Origin: DATBAX01 sp963762965
Lineage (GTDB): Bacteria; Acidobacteriota; Terriglobia; Terriglobales; Acidobacteriaceae
Length of the DNA stretch: 64,000 bases
Assembly: GCA_963762965.1 (NCBI GenBank)
Contig: CAVXME010000001.1
Coordinates: 558,001-622,000 of the forward strand
Direction: 5' to 3'
In this document: positions 47,201 to 56,036 of the stretch, piece by piece
Layout of the letters: the number at the start of each line of letters is the position of its first letter
Position numbering within the stretch: the stretch's first letter is position 1
The notes under the pieces: model-generated
Told to the model about the DNA's origin: nothing
What the model saw: the letters and a program-made list of their open reading frames with translations, nothing else
Databases searched by the model: none
Translations under genes and position numbers: made by a program

Positions 47201-48086
47201 TTTCGGAGGTGCGGAAAGGGGCCGCAATCAGCATTCCCGAAGGCACCAGTCCGCTCAATGTGTGGGTGGCTGGATCCATCGCCACCGTAATGGCTTCCCC
47301 CGCGGCCAAAGCCCGTGCCGCGAGATCGGCTGCGAACTGAAGCCCCTTCCGGTCATGGCGGGCCCGCACCGAGAGTTCAAATTCCGGAGACTCGGTGGCT
47401 ACGCCCTTCAGGTCAAAACTGGCCCCCCGCCGCAACAGAACGCATACCAGCGGCGTGTGAAGAAGAAGACGGACCCGGTCGGCCACCGCTTCCACCACCG
47501 ACGAGCCGTCGGGTACCGAGTGCAGGGCTTGCGCGACTTCCGCCAGGATTTCCGCCCGGCGATGCTCCTCGCGGGTCTTTATTGCAAGGCGGCTGGCCTC
47601 CAGCAAACTGCCTAATTGACCCGCCAGAATCGTCGCTTTGGCAGCCAGGTCATCGTTAAAATATTCCGGGTCCGACTGATGCAGAAAAACCGCGGCCCCA
47701 ATCACCACTTTTGAAACCACCAAAGGGGCCGCCATCATGGCCCGCGCCTGAAACTCGGCAGCCATGGTGTAGTGCGCCGTATTCAATTGGTTTACATAAA
47801 TCGTCTTGCGTTTTTGAACCGCTTCCACCGCTACCGCGCTGTCACTGGTCTTGATTCGCGTCCCGCGGAATCGATCCGCCATATGACCGTCGGCCTCGGC
47901 CCCCAGCAGTTCTCCGGTGGGAGTTAGCTCCCACAGATAGGCGCCGTCCACTTTGAAAAACTCGCGCGTGGCCCGGCAGAACACATGGACCAGCGCCGCC
48001 GGGGCAGTCCCTTGCGCGGCCACGGCGGAGAATTGAAGGAGTAATTTTTGAAAGGCGTCGTCGGCCTGGACAATCCGGGCATCCAT
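44268..48086 (-). CDS. Giant cytoplasmic sensor histidine kinase (4 GAF, 3 PAS, HisKA, HATPase)
   Basis: ATG 48086 (MDARIVQADDAFQK) is preferred; a GTG at 48212 would add 42 unconserved residues. About 1,272 residues with no transmembrane segment. Four GAF-like domains follow one another (starting LQFSAVAAQGTAP, AEILAEVAQALHSV, HQILSISTELGSSG and LMGLALELNAQLR), then three PAS domains (IEIFDAITDFIVSHDEAGNV, LFDNVQEGFFFSAPDGRFIE, ILNNTQSLILVADTAGL). The H-box is VSGVAHEVNNPLTAILGFAD and the ATPase boxes are NIVNNAYDAV, DNGHGV and GTGLGLSICYGIVHEHGGE. The third PAS to HisKA arrangement resembles NtrB-type kinases. Ligands are unknown. Co-transcribed with the receiver and NtrC-type regulator. 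Confidence 0.93.
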   Translation of the reverse strand: MDARIVQADDAFQKLLLQFSAVAAQGTAPAALVHVFCRATREFFKVDGAYLWELTPTGELLGAEADGHMADRFRGTRIKTSDSAVAVEAVQKRKTIYVNQLNTAHYTMAAEFQARAMMAAPLVVSKVVIGAAVFLHQSDPEYFNDDLAAKATILAGQLGSLLEASRLAIKTREEHRRAEILAEVAQALHSVPDGSSVVEAVADRVRLLLHTPLVCVLLRRGASFDLKGVATESPEFELSVRARHDRKGLQFAADLAARALAAGEAITVAMDPATHTLSGLVPSGMLIAAPFRTSETEGAVLVYPRQEGVFSAEEKSLVTAIVSFGAVAMANAELYKTARAQAHELHQILSISTELGSSGQLDQFMQQFVLRGSDFLGFGRAFVGLLENGEFHIRWKYSQGQSSSADSIFPEGIASRTLLNKDVFWSDNPGEIPGARADLVTKYEVKQMLAVPLLGTDGQVLGMFGVLDRLDQAGISPEDIRRAKALATQVAIALEVTRNLDVSEQHRRRAESLMGLALELNAQLRLPEFAQSFVTRAADMMGASGAALAAQRETVLETVVLQGGNGGEGQDPSLLRGFERAVHLALAEHPEPIVASTAAELLGQEMAQTLSWTDCTLTRLQGASGEIVGVLCLANRGKPLTAEDRQLLQAIAGHASVALENAHFFARIDQSNRHWIEIFDAITDFIVSHDEAGNVLRVNRSLAEFIGVQPHELIGLNMSALLAMGTQAALGPCPFCRSAGEGTDEYVHPGLERTFWVSTSRVHSASSEVLQTVHVLKDITDRREAERRYRELFDNVQEGFFFSAPDGRFIEVNDALVRILGYNSREELLQVDVRTQLYFSAERRQELIAEIEQHGALRNHEEALRRKDGSTVHVLINAFAVRDAQGRTTQYRGLMLDISGIKTYQTELQRERDFSGKILNNTQSLILVADTAGLVSYANRRWYDMGYAQKQILGRPLEELVAPAKREILGEAFAAILAGNQVDNLELQVLRADQRIGHFSVNLSPMRDEQGNVTSIVVVMSDVTEAATLQAKLMHAERMAAVGQLVSGVAHEVNNPLTAILGFADLLMENPEIPESARKDLRVILQEAQRTKQIVQNLLSFARQMPPQRKPVQINTILRRTLELRAYDFHSRGVEISEHLAQELPYVVGDSHQLQQVFLNIVNNAYDAVREAGRAGRIDITTAKRDGFVEISFRDNGHGVTSPDRIFDPFFTTKEVGKGTGLGLSICYGIVHEHGGEIFCHNNEGAEGATFVVRFPASPELVSVGTAAGAQP

Positions 48087-48445
48087 GACCGTCGCATCTT
48101 CAGTTTGCTTGGTCAGAAACCGCCTCCCGCTCGACGCATCAGACGTACAAGTAATTGAATATACAGGAAAATCGTTCGGAATCTCAATTTGAGTCAACTT
48201 AGTAAACAGCACCTATTTGGCGGCAGAAGGCGGGTCGACTTTCCCAGCATCCGTATCACCATGAGACGCTTTGACCCGAGTGAGACTATTCCAAGCCCTT
48301 TTCAGCACTCGCTCCCCCACGCAATTCCACTGTAATTAGCTGATTAAAAGAGGTTTATATCTCCAATGAGATCTTCCTTAGAAAAGCCCTAAGGCTGGCA
48401 GCGGCATTGCAATTGTAAAAGCCGAGTCTTTCTCTAGGAGGAGCT

Positions 48446-48799
48446 GTGTCCCTACGAACGATGCGGATGTTGCTGGGTAGTGCCCTGCTGGCAGTGCTGG
48501 CGACGACAGTCGTATCCCATCCCATCCAAGCCCGTGCGCAAGATGATGGCGTGGCCCGCAAGGTCAGGTCCAAGGTAGCCCCGGTTTATCCCGAGATCGC
48601 GCGGCGGATGGCCATCGCCGGCAAGGTGAAGTTGGCGGTCGTGGTTTCTCCCAACGGCTCGGTTCGAGACGCCAAAGTCCTCGGCGGCCATCCCATTCTG
48701 GTCAATGCCGCCATGGACGCAGTGAAGAAATGGAAATATGAACCCGGCCCCAGCGAAACCTCGGGCACGGTCGAGTTTACGTTTGAGGCTCAGCAGTAA
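48446..48799 (+). CDS. Mini TonB-C protein, exported
   Basis: GTG 48446 is preceded by AGGAGGAGCT. The hydrophobic N-terminus (MRMLLGSALLAVLATTVVSH) is a signal peptide or anchor. The mature part is one TonB C-terminal domain: RSKVAPVYPEIARRMAIAGK, VKLAVVVSPNGSV, AAMDAVKKWKYEPGPSETS. It lacks the Pro-rich spanning region of TonB. It lies 70 bases upstream of the chemoreceptor gene and may share its promoter region. Confidence 0.85.
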   Translation: MSLRTMRMLLGSALLAVLATTVVSHPIQARAQDDGVARKVRSKVAPVYPEIARRMAIAGKVKLAVVVSPNGSVRDAKVLGGHPILVNAAMDAVKKWKYEPGPSETSGTVEFTFEAQQ

Positions 48800-48869
48800 T
48801 GAAAAATCGTGCCGGGTTAGACCACTTGCCCCATGGGCGTGCGGAAAAGTGTCCGCGGAGGAATAGCAA

Positions 48870-50810
48870 ATGACGATTAGCAAGAAACTCTACCTGAACT
48901 TCGGAGCCGTCCTTGCGATGGTCATCGTGTTGTTCCTGGTGAACCTGATCGCCGTGGAACGGGAACATTCGGCCAAAGCGGCCTACGCCAGCACCAACAA
49001 GATCCAGTTTCAGATGATGCAGAACCGGCTTTACCTGAGCAATTACCTGCTCAGTGGCGACAGCCGCGAAATAGACCACATGAATGACGGGATTCATATC
49101 CTCAACGATGCCTTGGCGGGGGGCCAGAAGCAGAGCAACTCTGACCAACAGCGGGCAGCTCTGGACAAGGTCCAGAAAAATGAGCAGGCGTGGTCCACTG
49201 AGTTCGCCTCGCCCCTGTTGGAAAAGCGAAAAGAAGTGGATGCCGGCAACGCCACGGTAGCTGATCTGCAAATTTTTTATCTGCAAAAGGACGCATCCGC
49301 TTGGGTGAAGAATTCCACCGACTACCTGGATGTGGTTTCTGCCGAACGGCGCAAATCGGACGACAGTGCGGAAAACTGGACCATCCTGATTGCCGGATTC
49401 AGCACCCTTGGCGCACTCACTCTGGGTGTAATCATCGCCTATCGCAGCGCCAAGTCCATCACCCTGCCACTTAACAACCTGATGAATGTGGCCCAGCAAA
49501 TCGGCACGGCCGGCGATCTCGACCATGCCATCGATATCCAGGGCAACGATGAAATCGGACAGCTGGCCCGGACTTTCACCAGCATGGTGAATTATCTCAA
49601 GGAAATGGCCGCGGTTTCCGAGGCCATTGCCGGCGGCAACCTGAACGTTGAGGTCCAGCCGCGGTCCAAGAACGACACCCTGGGCAACGCCTTCAGCCGC
49701 ATGATCGAAGGACTGCGAAACCTGGTGCGCAATGTGCGCGACGCGTCCACCCAGGTGGCCAGCGCTTCCAGCCAGGTGGCCGGCGCCTCCGACGAATCGG
49801 CAAAAATCAGCCTGCAAACTTCTTCCGCCATCGACGAAGTCACCAGCACCATGCACGAAATGAGCGTCAACGTGCAGAACATGGTGAAGAGCACGCAGGT
49901 ACAGGCGTCGAGTGTGAGCGAGACTTCTGCCTCGATTGATCAGATGGTGGCGTCGATTCAACGCGTGGCCGATACCGCCAAAGTCCTTCTCGACATCTCC
50001 AACCGCTCGCGCGAGGAAGTCCACAGTGGTATCACCACCATGGACAAAGCCACCGACGGATTGAACAAGATCAACGTCACCATCCGCTCGTCGGGACAAA
50101 TCATCGACGTGCTCGGTCAACGCGCCGACGACATCGGCAAGATCATCGAAGTCATCGACGATCTGGCGGAACAAACCAATCTGTTGGCGCTGAATGCAGC
50201 CATCGAAGCGGCGCGCGCCGGCGAGCATGGCCTCGGCTTCGCCGTGGTCGCTGACGAAGTACGAAAGCTGGCCGAAAAATCGGCCCAGTCCACCAAGGAA
50301 ATTTCCGAGCTGATCCAAAGCATTCAGAAGGAAGCCCGCAAGGCCGTGGAAAACATGGAGCAGAGCACCACCATCGTGAACGAAGGCCTGGGCCTGGGCG
50401 AAGAATTGAACGCCGCTCTGCGCAAAATCTCCAACGTGGTCACGGAAGTCTACAAATTCGCGCAGGAAATCGGCGCCGCGACCAACGAGCAATCGCATGG
50501 TTCGTCGCAGATTGCCCGCGCCACCACCCGGCTGAATGAAATCACCCACGAGATCAATTCTGCGGTCGAAGAGCAGGCCTCCGGCGCTCACGCCGTGGTC
50601 AAAGCCATGGAGCGGATGCGGGAACTGGTGCAGCAAACCACTTCGGGATCCACCGAGTTGGCGGCTTCGGCGGAACAGATGTCCAAAATGTCGCGCGACC
50701 TGCTGGATTCCATGGACCGCTTCGCTTTGGAACAAATCGAACGCGTTTTGGGGACCAAAGCCGGCGCCAAGGGACTGGCCCGGCAAGCGGCCGCCGGGGC
50801 CCGGAGCTGA
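48870..50810 (+). CDS. Methyl-accepting chemotaxis protein
   Basis: The 646-residue receptor has TM1 (LNFGAVLAMVIVLFLVNLIA), a periplasmic helical domain of about 150 residues, TM2 (ILIAGFSTLGALTLGVIIAY), a HAMP domain with a second HAMP-like repeat (AKSITLPLNNLMNVAQQIGT and VSEAIAGGNLNVEV), and a long signalling coiled coil. Its tip, EQTNLLALNAAIEAARAGEH followed by GLGFAVVADEVRKLAEKS, is the CheA/CheW-binding hairpin. No C-terminal NWETF-type tether is present. First gene of the chemotaxis operon. Confidence 0.96.
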   Translation: MTISKKLYLNFGAVLAMVIVLFLVNLIAVEREHSAKAAYASTNKIQFQMMQNRLYLSNYLLSGDSREIDHMNDGIHILNDALAGGQKQSNSDQQRAALDKVQKNEQAWSTEFASPLLEKRKEVDAGNATVADLQIFYLQKDASAWVKNSTDYLDVVSAERRKSDDSAENWTILIAGFSTLGALTLGVIIAYRSAKSITLPLNNLMNVAQQIGTAGDLDHAIDIQGNDEIGQLARTFTSMVNYLKEMAAVSEAIAGGNLNVEVQPRSKNDTLGNAFSRMIEGLRNLVRNVRDASTQVASASSQVAGASDESAKISLQTSSAIDEVTSTMHEMSVNVQNMVKSTQVQASSVSETSASIDQMVASIQRVADTAKVLLDISNRSREEVHSGITTMDKATDGLNKINVTIRSSGQIIDVLGQRADDIGKIIEVIDDLAEQTNLLALNAAIEAARAGEHGLGFAVVADEVRKLAEKSAQSTKEISELIQSIQKEARKAVENMEQSTTIVNEGLGLGEELNAALRKISNVVTEVYKFAQEIGAATNEQSHGSSQIARATTRLNEITHEINSAVEEQASGAHAVVKAMERMRELVQQTTSGSTELAASAEQMSKMSRDLLDSMDRFALEQIERVLGTKAGAKGLARQAAAGARS

Positions 50811-50818
50811 ATTCCGCG

Positions 50819-51337
50819 ATGAACCGCGAACTGCACATTGTCGGTTTCCAGGTGGGACGCGAGACTTATGGCGTCCCCATCACTTCCTTGCACGAGATCG
50901 TGCGCGTGCCCGAAATCACCGCCGTGCCCGATTCTCCGGATTACATGGAAGGCGTCATCAATCTGCGCGGGAAAATTGTCTCGGTCATTGATCTGCGCAA
51001 ACGGTTGGGGGAAATCCAGGTCGCGCCCAGCCGGCGAAACCGGATTCTGGTGGTGGAACACAACGCACGGCTTTCTGGTTTGATCGTGGACTCGGCTTCG
51101 GAAGTGCTCAAAATTCCTTCCGAGGATGTGGAACCAGCGCCCCACGAATTTCATGAAGGTGGATTGAACTGTGTGACTGGCCTGGCCAAATACAAAGGCC
51201 GCCTGATCGTATTGCTGGATATGGCCAAACTGCTTGACTACGGCGGCATGCGCGAGAAGAACGGCGCCGGGGAAAGCAAGCCCCTCGTAAGAACTGGGGA
51301 AGAGAGTAAGGCAAAAAGCGCTGCCGCTACAAAGTAA
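50819..51337 (+). CDS. cheW: Chemotaxis adaptor CheW
   Basis: The 172-residue protein, eight bases after the receptor gene, has FQVGRETYGVPITSLHEIVR, YMEGVINLRGKIVSVIDLRK (the conserved NLRG loop) and LIVLLDMAKLL. CheW bridges receptors and CheA. A charged C-terminal extension of about 30 residues follows the SH3-like fold. Confidence 0.96.
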   Translation: MNRELHIVGFQVGRETYGVPITSLHEIVRVPEITAVPDSPDYMEGVINLRGKIVSVIDLRKRLGEIQVAPSRRNRILVVEHNARLSGLIVDSASEVLKIPSEDVEPAPHEFHEGGLNCVTGLAKYKGRLIVLLDMAKLLDYGGMREKNGAGESKPLVRTGEESKAKSAAATK

Positions 51338-51355
51338 GAGGCACGAAAGACACTC

Positions 51356-52261
51356 ATGAGCGCACCAGGCGTCGCCACACAGTTGTCCGAACCCGAGCTC
51401 AAGCTTTTACAGGCGCTGGTGTACCAGGAGTGCGGCATGCACTTCGACGAACGCCGCGCCCACTTCCTCCAGGACCGCCTGCAACGCCGCCTCAAAGAAT
51501 GCCAGATGGATTCGTTCTACAGTTATTACCGCCTGCTGATCAGCCAGGAGGGTAAACAGGAACTTTCCCGTCTGCTGGAAAATCTCACCGTCAACGAGAC
51601 CAGCTTTTTCCGCAACAAGGCGCAACTGGAACTGTTCCACAAACAAATTCTTGACGAGATCCTGCGCGCCAAGCAGGGCCGGGGTGAGCTGACACTTCGC
51701 ATCTGGAGCGCGGGCTGCTCGACCGGCCAGGAGCCCTACACCATTGCCATGATGGTGGCCGATTCTCTGGCCTACCATCACCTTCGCACTCCCGCTTCGG
51801 TGGAAAATACCTGGCCCAAGCCGTTGATTCCTCTGCCCTGGAAAGTGGAGATCCTCGCCAGTGACATCAATTACCAGGTATTGCGCGCGGGCCAGGAAGG
51901 CATCTACGCCGAACACCACATGAACTCGGTGGACTACAGCTATCGTCTTCGCTACTTCGACAAAGTCGGCGAAAGATATGCCATCAAGAAGGCCCTAAAG
52001 GAATTCATTCACTTCGACTTTCACAACCTGAAAACGGAATACCTGCCGCAACGCAACGACGTCATTTTCTGCCGCAACGTCATGATGTATTTCGACGAGG
52101 CCGAGCAAAAGCGGCTGATTGAAAAGTTCGCGCGCTGCCTGAACCCCGGAGGCTACCTGCTGGTGGGCCATGCCGAAAGTTTGTTGGGGCTGACCGACAA
52201 ATTCAACATGATCTACCGCAACAGTGGGACCGCGTATCAGAAGATCGAGGGGGCCCAGTGA
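51356..52261 (+). CDS. cheR: Chemoreceptor glutamate methyltransferase CheR
   Basis: The 301-residue protein has a helical N-terminal domain (YRLLISQEGKQELSRLLENL), then TVNETSFFRNKAQLELF. The SAM-binding loop is RIWSAGCSTGQEPYTIAMMV, and ILASDINYQVLRAG and NDVIFCRNVMMYFDEAEQKR follow. It methylates receptor Glu residues using SAM. CheR overlaps cheA by four bases. Confidence 0.97.
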   Translation: MSAPGVATQLSEPELKLLQALVYQECGMHFDERRAHFLQDRLQRRLKECQMDSFYSYYRLLISQEGKQELSRLLENLTVNETSFFRNKAQLELFHKQILDEILRAKQGRGELTLRIWSAGCSTGQEPYTIAMMVADSLAYHHLRTPASVENTWPKPLIPLPWKVEILASDINYQVLRAGQEGIYAEHHMNSVDYSYRLRYFDKVGERYAIKKALKEFIHFDFHNLKTEYLPQRNDVIFCRNVMMYFDEAEQKRLIEKFARCLNPGGYLLVGHAESLLGLTDKFNMIYRNSGTAYQKIEGAQ

Positions 52262-54450
52262 GCCACTTTTCCGATGAACGCGGCGCGGAACTGCGGGAGC
52301 TCTTCTTCGAGACCGCCCAGGAACTTCTGCAAGGGCTGAATGACGAAGCGCTCAAGCTGGAGAAGAACCCCAACGACGCGGAAACCGTGCGTAGTATTCG
52401 CCGCATTGTGCATACCCTCAAAGGCGACGCGGCCGCTTGTGGCTTTCGTGAATTGAGCGAACTGGCGCATGAATTCGAAGATGCGCTGGCGGTGGAAAGC
52501 TCCGCGTCGCTCACTTCCCTGGCTGAAGTGGCCTTTGCCGCCGCCGACATTTTCAGCGACATGCTGGCATGCTATCGCAGCAAAGCCAAGCTTCCTTCCG
52601 CCGACGACTTGCGTAAGTCCATTCGCGCCCTGGCCGATGCGCCGCAGGCCATGAAATCCCGCAAGAAGAAATCCGCGGCACCCGGCGCGGCCACGGTGTG
52701 GACGGAATATGAAAAGCTTGCCCTCCAGAGTGCCCTCACTCAAGGCAAACGTGTTTTCCATGTCACCGCGCACATCGATCCTCTTTGCGCCATGCCCATC
52801 GCTGCCCGGCAACTGGTGCTGAATGCCGTCGCTGCCGTCGGTGAGGTCCTGGGCGCCCGGCCGGAGGCCGGTTCCACCGAGAATGCCAAGCGCATCGAGT
52901 TGCTGCTGGCCAGCGAAAAAACCCCCGAGCAAGTGACCGCAAAATGCAAGATCCCCACTGTGATTTCCCACGTGGAATTGGAGACCATTGCAGGTCCGGC
53001 CAGAAAACCCAAGAACTCCCCATCCGTTTCGGCGGCGGAAGAAACCATTGCCGAGCCCATGCCAGAGTTAGTGGAGGCAGAAAGCGCTGAGGAACTGCTC
53101 GCGGAAGAACAGGAGGCAGCGGCGCCCAGCCCCTCCAGCACGGTCGCGGCGGAAAACATTCTGCGCGTGGATGCCGAGCGCATCGATAACGTGCTCAACC
53201 TTGTGGGTGAGCTCATCATCGGCAAATCCATGCTGCAACAGGCCCTGAACGAATTCGCCAAGCGCTATCCCAAGGAAGCCATCCGCGGACGTTTCGCCGA
53301 CGCCATGGGTTTTCAGGCGCGGGTGCTGAACGACTTGCAACGCTCGGTCATGAAGGTCCGCATGGTACCGGTCGAACAACTGTTCCGCCGCTTCCCTCGT
53401 ATGGTGCGCGATGTGTCCCGCCTTTGCAGCAGAAGAGTGGACCTGGTGATCAGCGGACAGGATACCGACGTCGACAAGAGTCTGCTGGATGCCATCGCTG
53501 AACCGCTGACCCACATCGTGCGCAACGCCATCAGTCACGGGATTGAGGATTCTGAAGAACGGGCCCACCTCAACAAGCCGGCCCACGGGACCATCCGCCT
53601 GGACGCCTATCACCAGGGCAATCAGTTAATTGTGGAAATTCGCGACGACGGCAGCGGCATTGATCCAGCGAAAGTAAAAGCCCGGGCCTTGAAACAGGGC
53701 CTGGTCGGGGACGAAGAAGTTTCCCGATTCAGCGAAGCCGAAATTTTGGATCTGGTGTTCCGCCCCGGTTTCAGCACCGCCGAGGAAATTACCGAAGTCT
53801 CCGGGCGGGGAGTCGGTCTGGATGTGGTCCGCAGCGTCTTGCATCGCTTGAAAGGCACGGTCGAAATTCAAACCCGGGTCGGCCAGGGCACCACCTTCCG
53901 GCTCAAACTGCCTCTCACTCTGGCCATCATCAAAGCACTTTTGTTCCGCGTGGAGCAGCGGCTGTATGCCATCCCTCTCAACGCGGTTGCAGAAATCGCC
54001 CGCGCCCATGAATCCGATCTGCACCGGGTGGACAACTACGAAGTCTTGCAGCTGCGCAACCAGGTGCTGCCTTTGGTACGCATGGGACGCCGCGGTACGG
54101 AACGGACGGACCATCGCGCCGGGAAAATTTTCATTCTGGTCATCAGTTTCGGCGAACGCAAACTGGGATTGATTGTGGACGCCATGGAGGGCGAAGAAGA
54201 ATTGGTCATCAAGACCCTCGACGACCAGACCGTGGCCACCGATCTGGTCAGCGGCGCTTCGATTCTGGGCGATGGCCGCGTGGTCTTGATCATGAATCTC
54301 GCCGCCATCATGGAACGCTTCTCCAAGTCTGGACGCGAACAGAGCAGCGGCCTCGCCTCCGGCCTTTTGCTCTCGCATGCGGAACGTGCGCGGCTCAATA
54401 CTTCCGCGGCCATGGCTTCGGCGATTTCCGCTGGGGAGGTGCGGCAATGA
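52258..54450 (+). CDS. cheA: Chemotaxis histidine kinase CheA
   Basis: GTG start in GTGA overlap with cheR. The 730-residue kinase has HPt P1 (IRRIVHTLKGDAAACGFREL, phospho-His 52), a poorly conserved acidic linker with Pro/Glu repeats in place of a clear P2, dimerisation P3 (AERIDNVLNLVGELIIGKSM), ATPase P4 (HIVRNAISHGIEDSEER, IRDDGSGIDPAKV, VSGRGVGLDVV), and CheW-like P5 (ALLFRVEQRLYAIPLNAVAE). It phosphorylates CheY and CheB in response to receptor state. Confidence 0.97.
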   Translation: MSHFSDERGAELRELFFETAQELLQGLNDEALKLEKNPNDAETVRSIRRIVHTLKGDAAACGFRELSELAHEFEDALAVESSASLTSLAEVAFAAADIFSDMLACYRSKAKLPSADDLRKSIRALADAPQAMKSRKKKSAAPGAATVWTEYEKLALQSALTQGKRVFHVTAHIDPLCAMPIAARQLVLNAVAAVGEVLGARPEAGSTENAKRIELLLASEKTPEQVTAKCKIPTVISHVELETIAGPARKPKNSPSVSAAEETIAEPMPELVEAESAEELLAEEQEAAAPSPSSTVAAENILRVDAERIDNVLNLVGELIIGKSMLQQALNEFAKRYPKEAIRGRFADAMGFQARVLNDLQRSVMKVRMVPVEQLFRRFPRMVRDVSRLCSRRVDLVISGQDTDVDKSLLDAIAEPLTHIVRNAISHGIEDSEERAHLNKPAHGTIRLDAYHQGNQLIVEIRDDGSGIDPAKVKARALKQGLVGDEEVSRFSEAEILDLVFRPGFSTAEEITEVSGRGVGLDVVRSVLHRLKGTVEIQTRVGQGTTFRLKLPLTLAIIKALLFRVEQRLYAIPLNAVAEIARAHESDLHRVDNYEVLQLRNQVLPLVRMGRRGTERTDHRAGKIFILVISFGERKLGLIVDAMEGEEELVIKTLDDQTVATDLVSGASILGDGRVVLIMNLAAIMERFSKSGREQSSGLASGLLLSHAERARLNTSAAMASAISAGEVRQ

Positions 54451-55526
54451 GCCCTTCCGTGCGGGTACTGGTGGTGGATGATTCCGCTCTGATGCGGAAG
54501 CTGATTCCGCAAATCCTGCAAACCGATGACTCCATCGAGGTGGTCGGCACCGCCATGGATGGAAACTTCGGCCTGAAAAAGATCGCGGAATTGAAGCCCC
54601 AGGTCGTGACTCTCGATCTCGAAATGCCCGGCATGGGCGGGCTGGACATGCTCAAAGAGATCATGCGCCGCCACCATTTACCGGTCATCGTGGTGAGTTC
54701 GCATAGCACTCTGGGAGCATCGGTCACGCTCAAGGCGCTGGCCCTTGGGGCTTTCGACTTCGTAGCCAAGCCCAGCGACGTGCACGCGCGCATGCCCGAA
54801 GTGGCGCGCGAACTCATTGCCAAAATTAAGGCCGCGGCCCAAAGCCGTGGGGTGCAGCTCACACCGGCTCCGGTCAGCTTCAATCCGTCCGACAAGATCC
54901 AGCTGGATGCCAAAAAGCAGCCTACGCGCATCGTGGGAATCGGCATTTCCACCGGCGGCCCGCAGGCGCTCCAGTATTTGCTCTCGCAACTGCCGGGAGA
55001 TTTTCCGGGAAGCATCGTAGTGGTGCAGCACATGCCCGAAGGCTTTACCGAAATGTTTGCCCGCCGCCTCGATGAGAGTTGCTCGATCGGCGTGAAGGAA
55101 GCGCAATCCGGCGATCTGCTGCTGGCGGGACGGGTCCTGATCTGTCCCGGTAGCCGCCATATCAAAGTCAAGCGCTTGCCGCTGGGAAACATCGTGGTGC
55201 TGAGTGATGATCCGCGAGTGAACGGGCATCGTCCTTCGGTCGACGTTCTGTTCAAGAGTCTCGCCGAAGAATTTGGCCCCAAGGGCATCGCCGTGATTAT
55301 GACCGGCATGGGCGAAGATGGGGCGCAGGGCCTGGGCCTGGTGAAAGAGGCCGGAGGATTGACCATCGCGCAGAGCGAAGGTTCATGCGTGGTTTACGGC
55401 ATGCCCAAGGCCGCCATCGAACGCGGTTTTGCCATGCGCGTGGTGGCTCTGGACGCGCTCGCGAATACGCTTACCACGCAGTGTGTGCCTGCCCGCGGCG
55501 GGGGCATGGCCACCGCGGCCGGCTAA
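54447..55526 (+). CDS. cheB: Protein-glutamate methylesterase/deamidase CheB
   Basis: The 359-residue protein has a receiver (VLVVDDSALMRKLIPQIL, phosphoacceptor in VVTLDLEMPGMGG, FVAKPSD) linked to the methylesterase. The triad is visible: Ser in GIGISTGGPQAL, His in VVQHMPEGFT, Asp in IMTGMGEDGAQG. It removes receptor methyl groups, opposing CheR. The ATG overlaps the cheA stop by four bases. Confidence 0.97.
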   Translation: MSPSVRVLVVDDSALMRKLIPQILQTDDSIEVVGTAMDGNFGLKKIAELKPQVVTLDLEMPGMGGLDMLKEIMRRHHLPVIVVSSHSTLGASVTLKALALGAFDFVAKPSDVHARMPEVARELIAKIKAAAQSRGVQLTPAPVSFNPSDKIQLDAKKQPTRIVGIGISTGGPQALQYLLSQLPGDFPGSIVVVQHMPEGFTEMFARRLDESCSIGVKEAQSGDLLLAGRVLICPGSRHIKVKRLPLGNIVVLSDDPRVNGHRPSVDVLFKSLAEEFGPKGIAVIMTGMGEDGAQGLGLVKEAGGLTIAQSEGSCVVYGMPKAAIERGFAMRVVALDALANTLTTQCVPARGGGMATAAG

Positions 55527-55594
55527 AAACAATTTTGGCCCGGCATGGCTAAGAGGAGCTGCCGGGGTGGTTGAAATGCAGGAGGAGGTTGGAT

Positions 55595-56035
55595 ATGGAG
55601 CAGTTTGCAGCAGTCAAACGCAGCAAGGACGGGCAACCGGTCCGCTATTTAATCGTGGACGATTCCGTCTTCGCGCGCAAGAATCTCGGCCGGATTGTCG
55701 AAACTTTCGGCGGGCAGATTGCGGGCGAGGCGGGCGACGGTTTGACCGCCATCACCGAATACGACCGCATCAATCCCGACATTGTGCTCATGGACATCAC
55801 CATGCCGCAGATGGAAGGCATTGAAGCTGCCGAAAAAATCGTACAAAAACATCCCGATGCGCGCATCGTCATGGTGTCCTCCGTGGGGTATCAGGAGAAC
55901 ATTGTGGCGGCATTGCAACGGGGCGCGCGTCATTTTGTGCAGAAGCCGGTAAAACCGGAAGTGCTGTACGAAGTGATCAAGTACGTGTTGGGAGAAGATG
56001 GCAGCGCAGCCCATGCTGCCGGCGCGGGAGTCTAA
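55595..56035 (+). CDS. cheY: CheY-type response regulator
   Basis: ATG 55595 lies eight bases after AGGAGGAGG. The 146-residue receiver has YLIVDDSVFARKNLGRIVET, phosphoacceptor Asp in VLMDITMPQMEG, Ser in RIVMVSSVG and Lys in HFVQKPVKPE. It has short extensions at both ends. As the only CheY in the operon it is the probable motor- or output-binding regulator. Confidence 0.93.
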   Translation: MEQFAAVKRSKDGQPVRYLIVDDSVFARKNLGRIVETFGGQIAGEAGDGLTAITEYDRINPDIVLMDITMPQMEGIEAAEKIVQKHPDARIVMVSSVGYQENIVAALQRGARHFVQKPVKPEVLYEVIKYVLGEDGSAAHAAGAGV

Positions 56036-56036
56036 C

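Noticed and set aside
48777..50786. 669-codon minus-strand frame across the chemoreceptor gene
   Set aside because: It is the antisense shadow of the MCP coiled coil (repeated HVDG/DFVD words mirror the heptads), not an independent gene.
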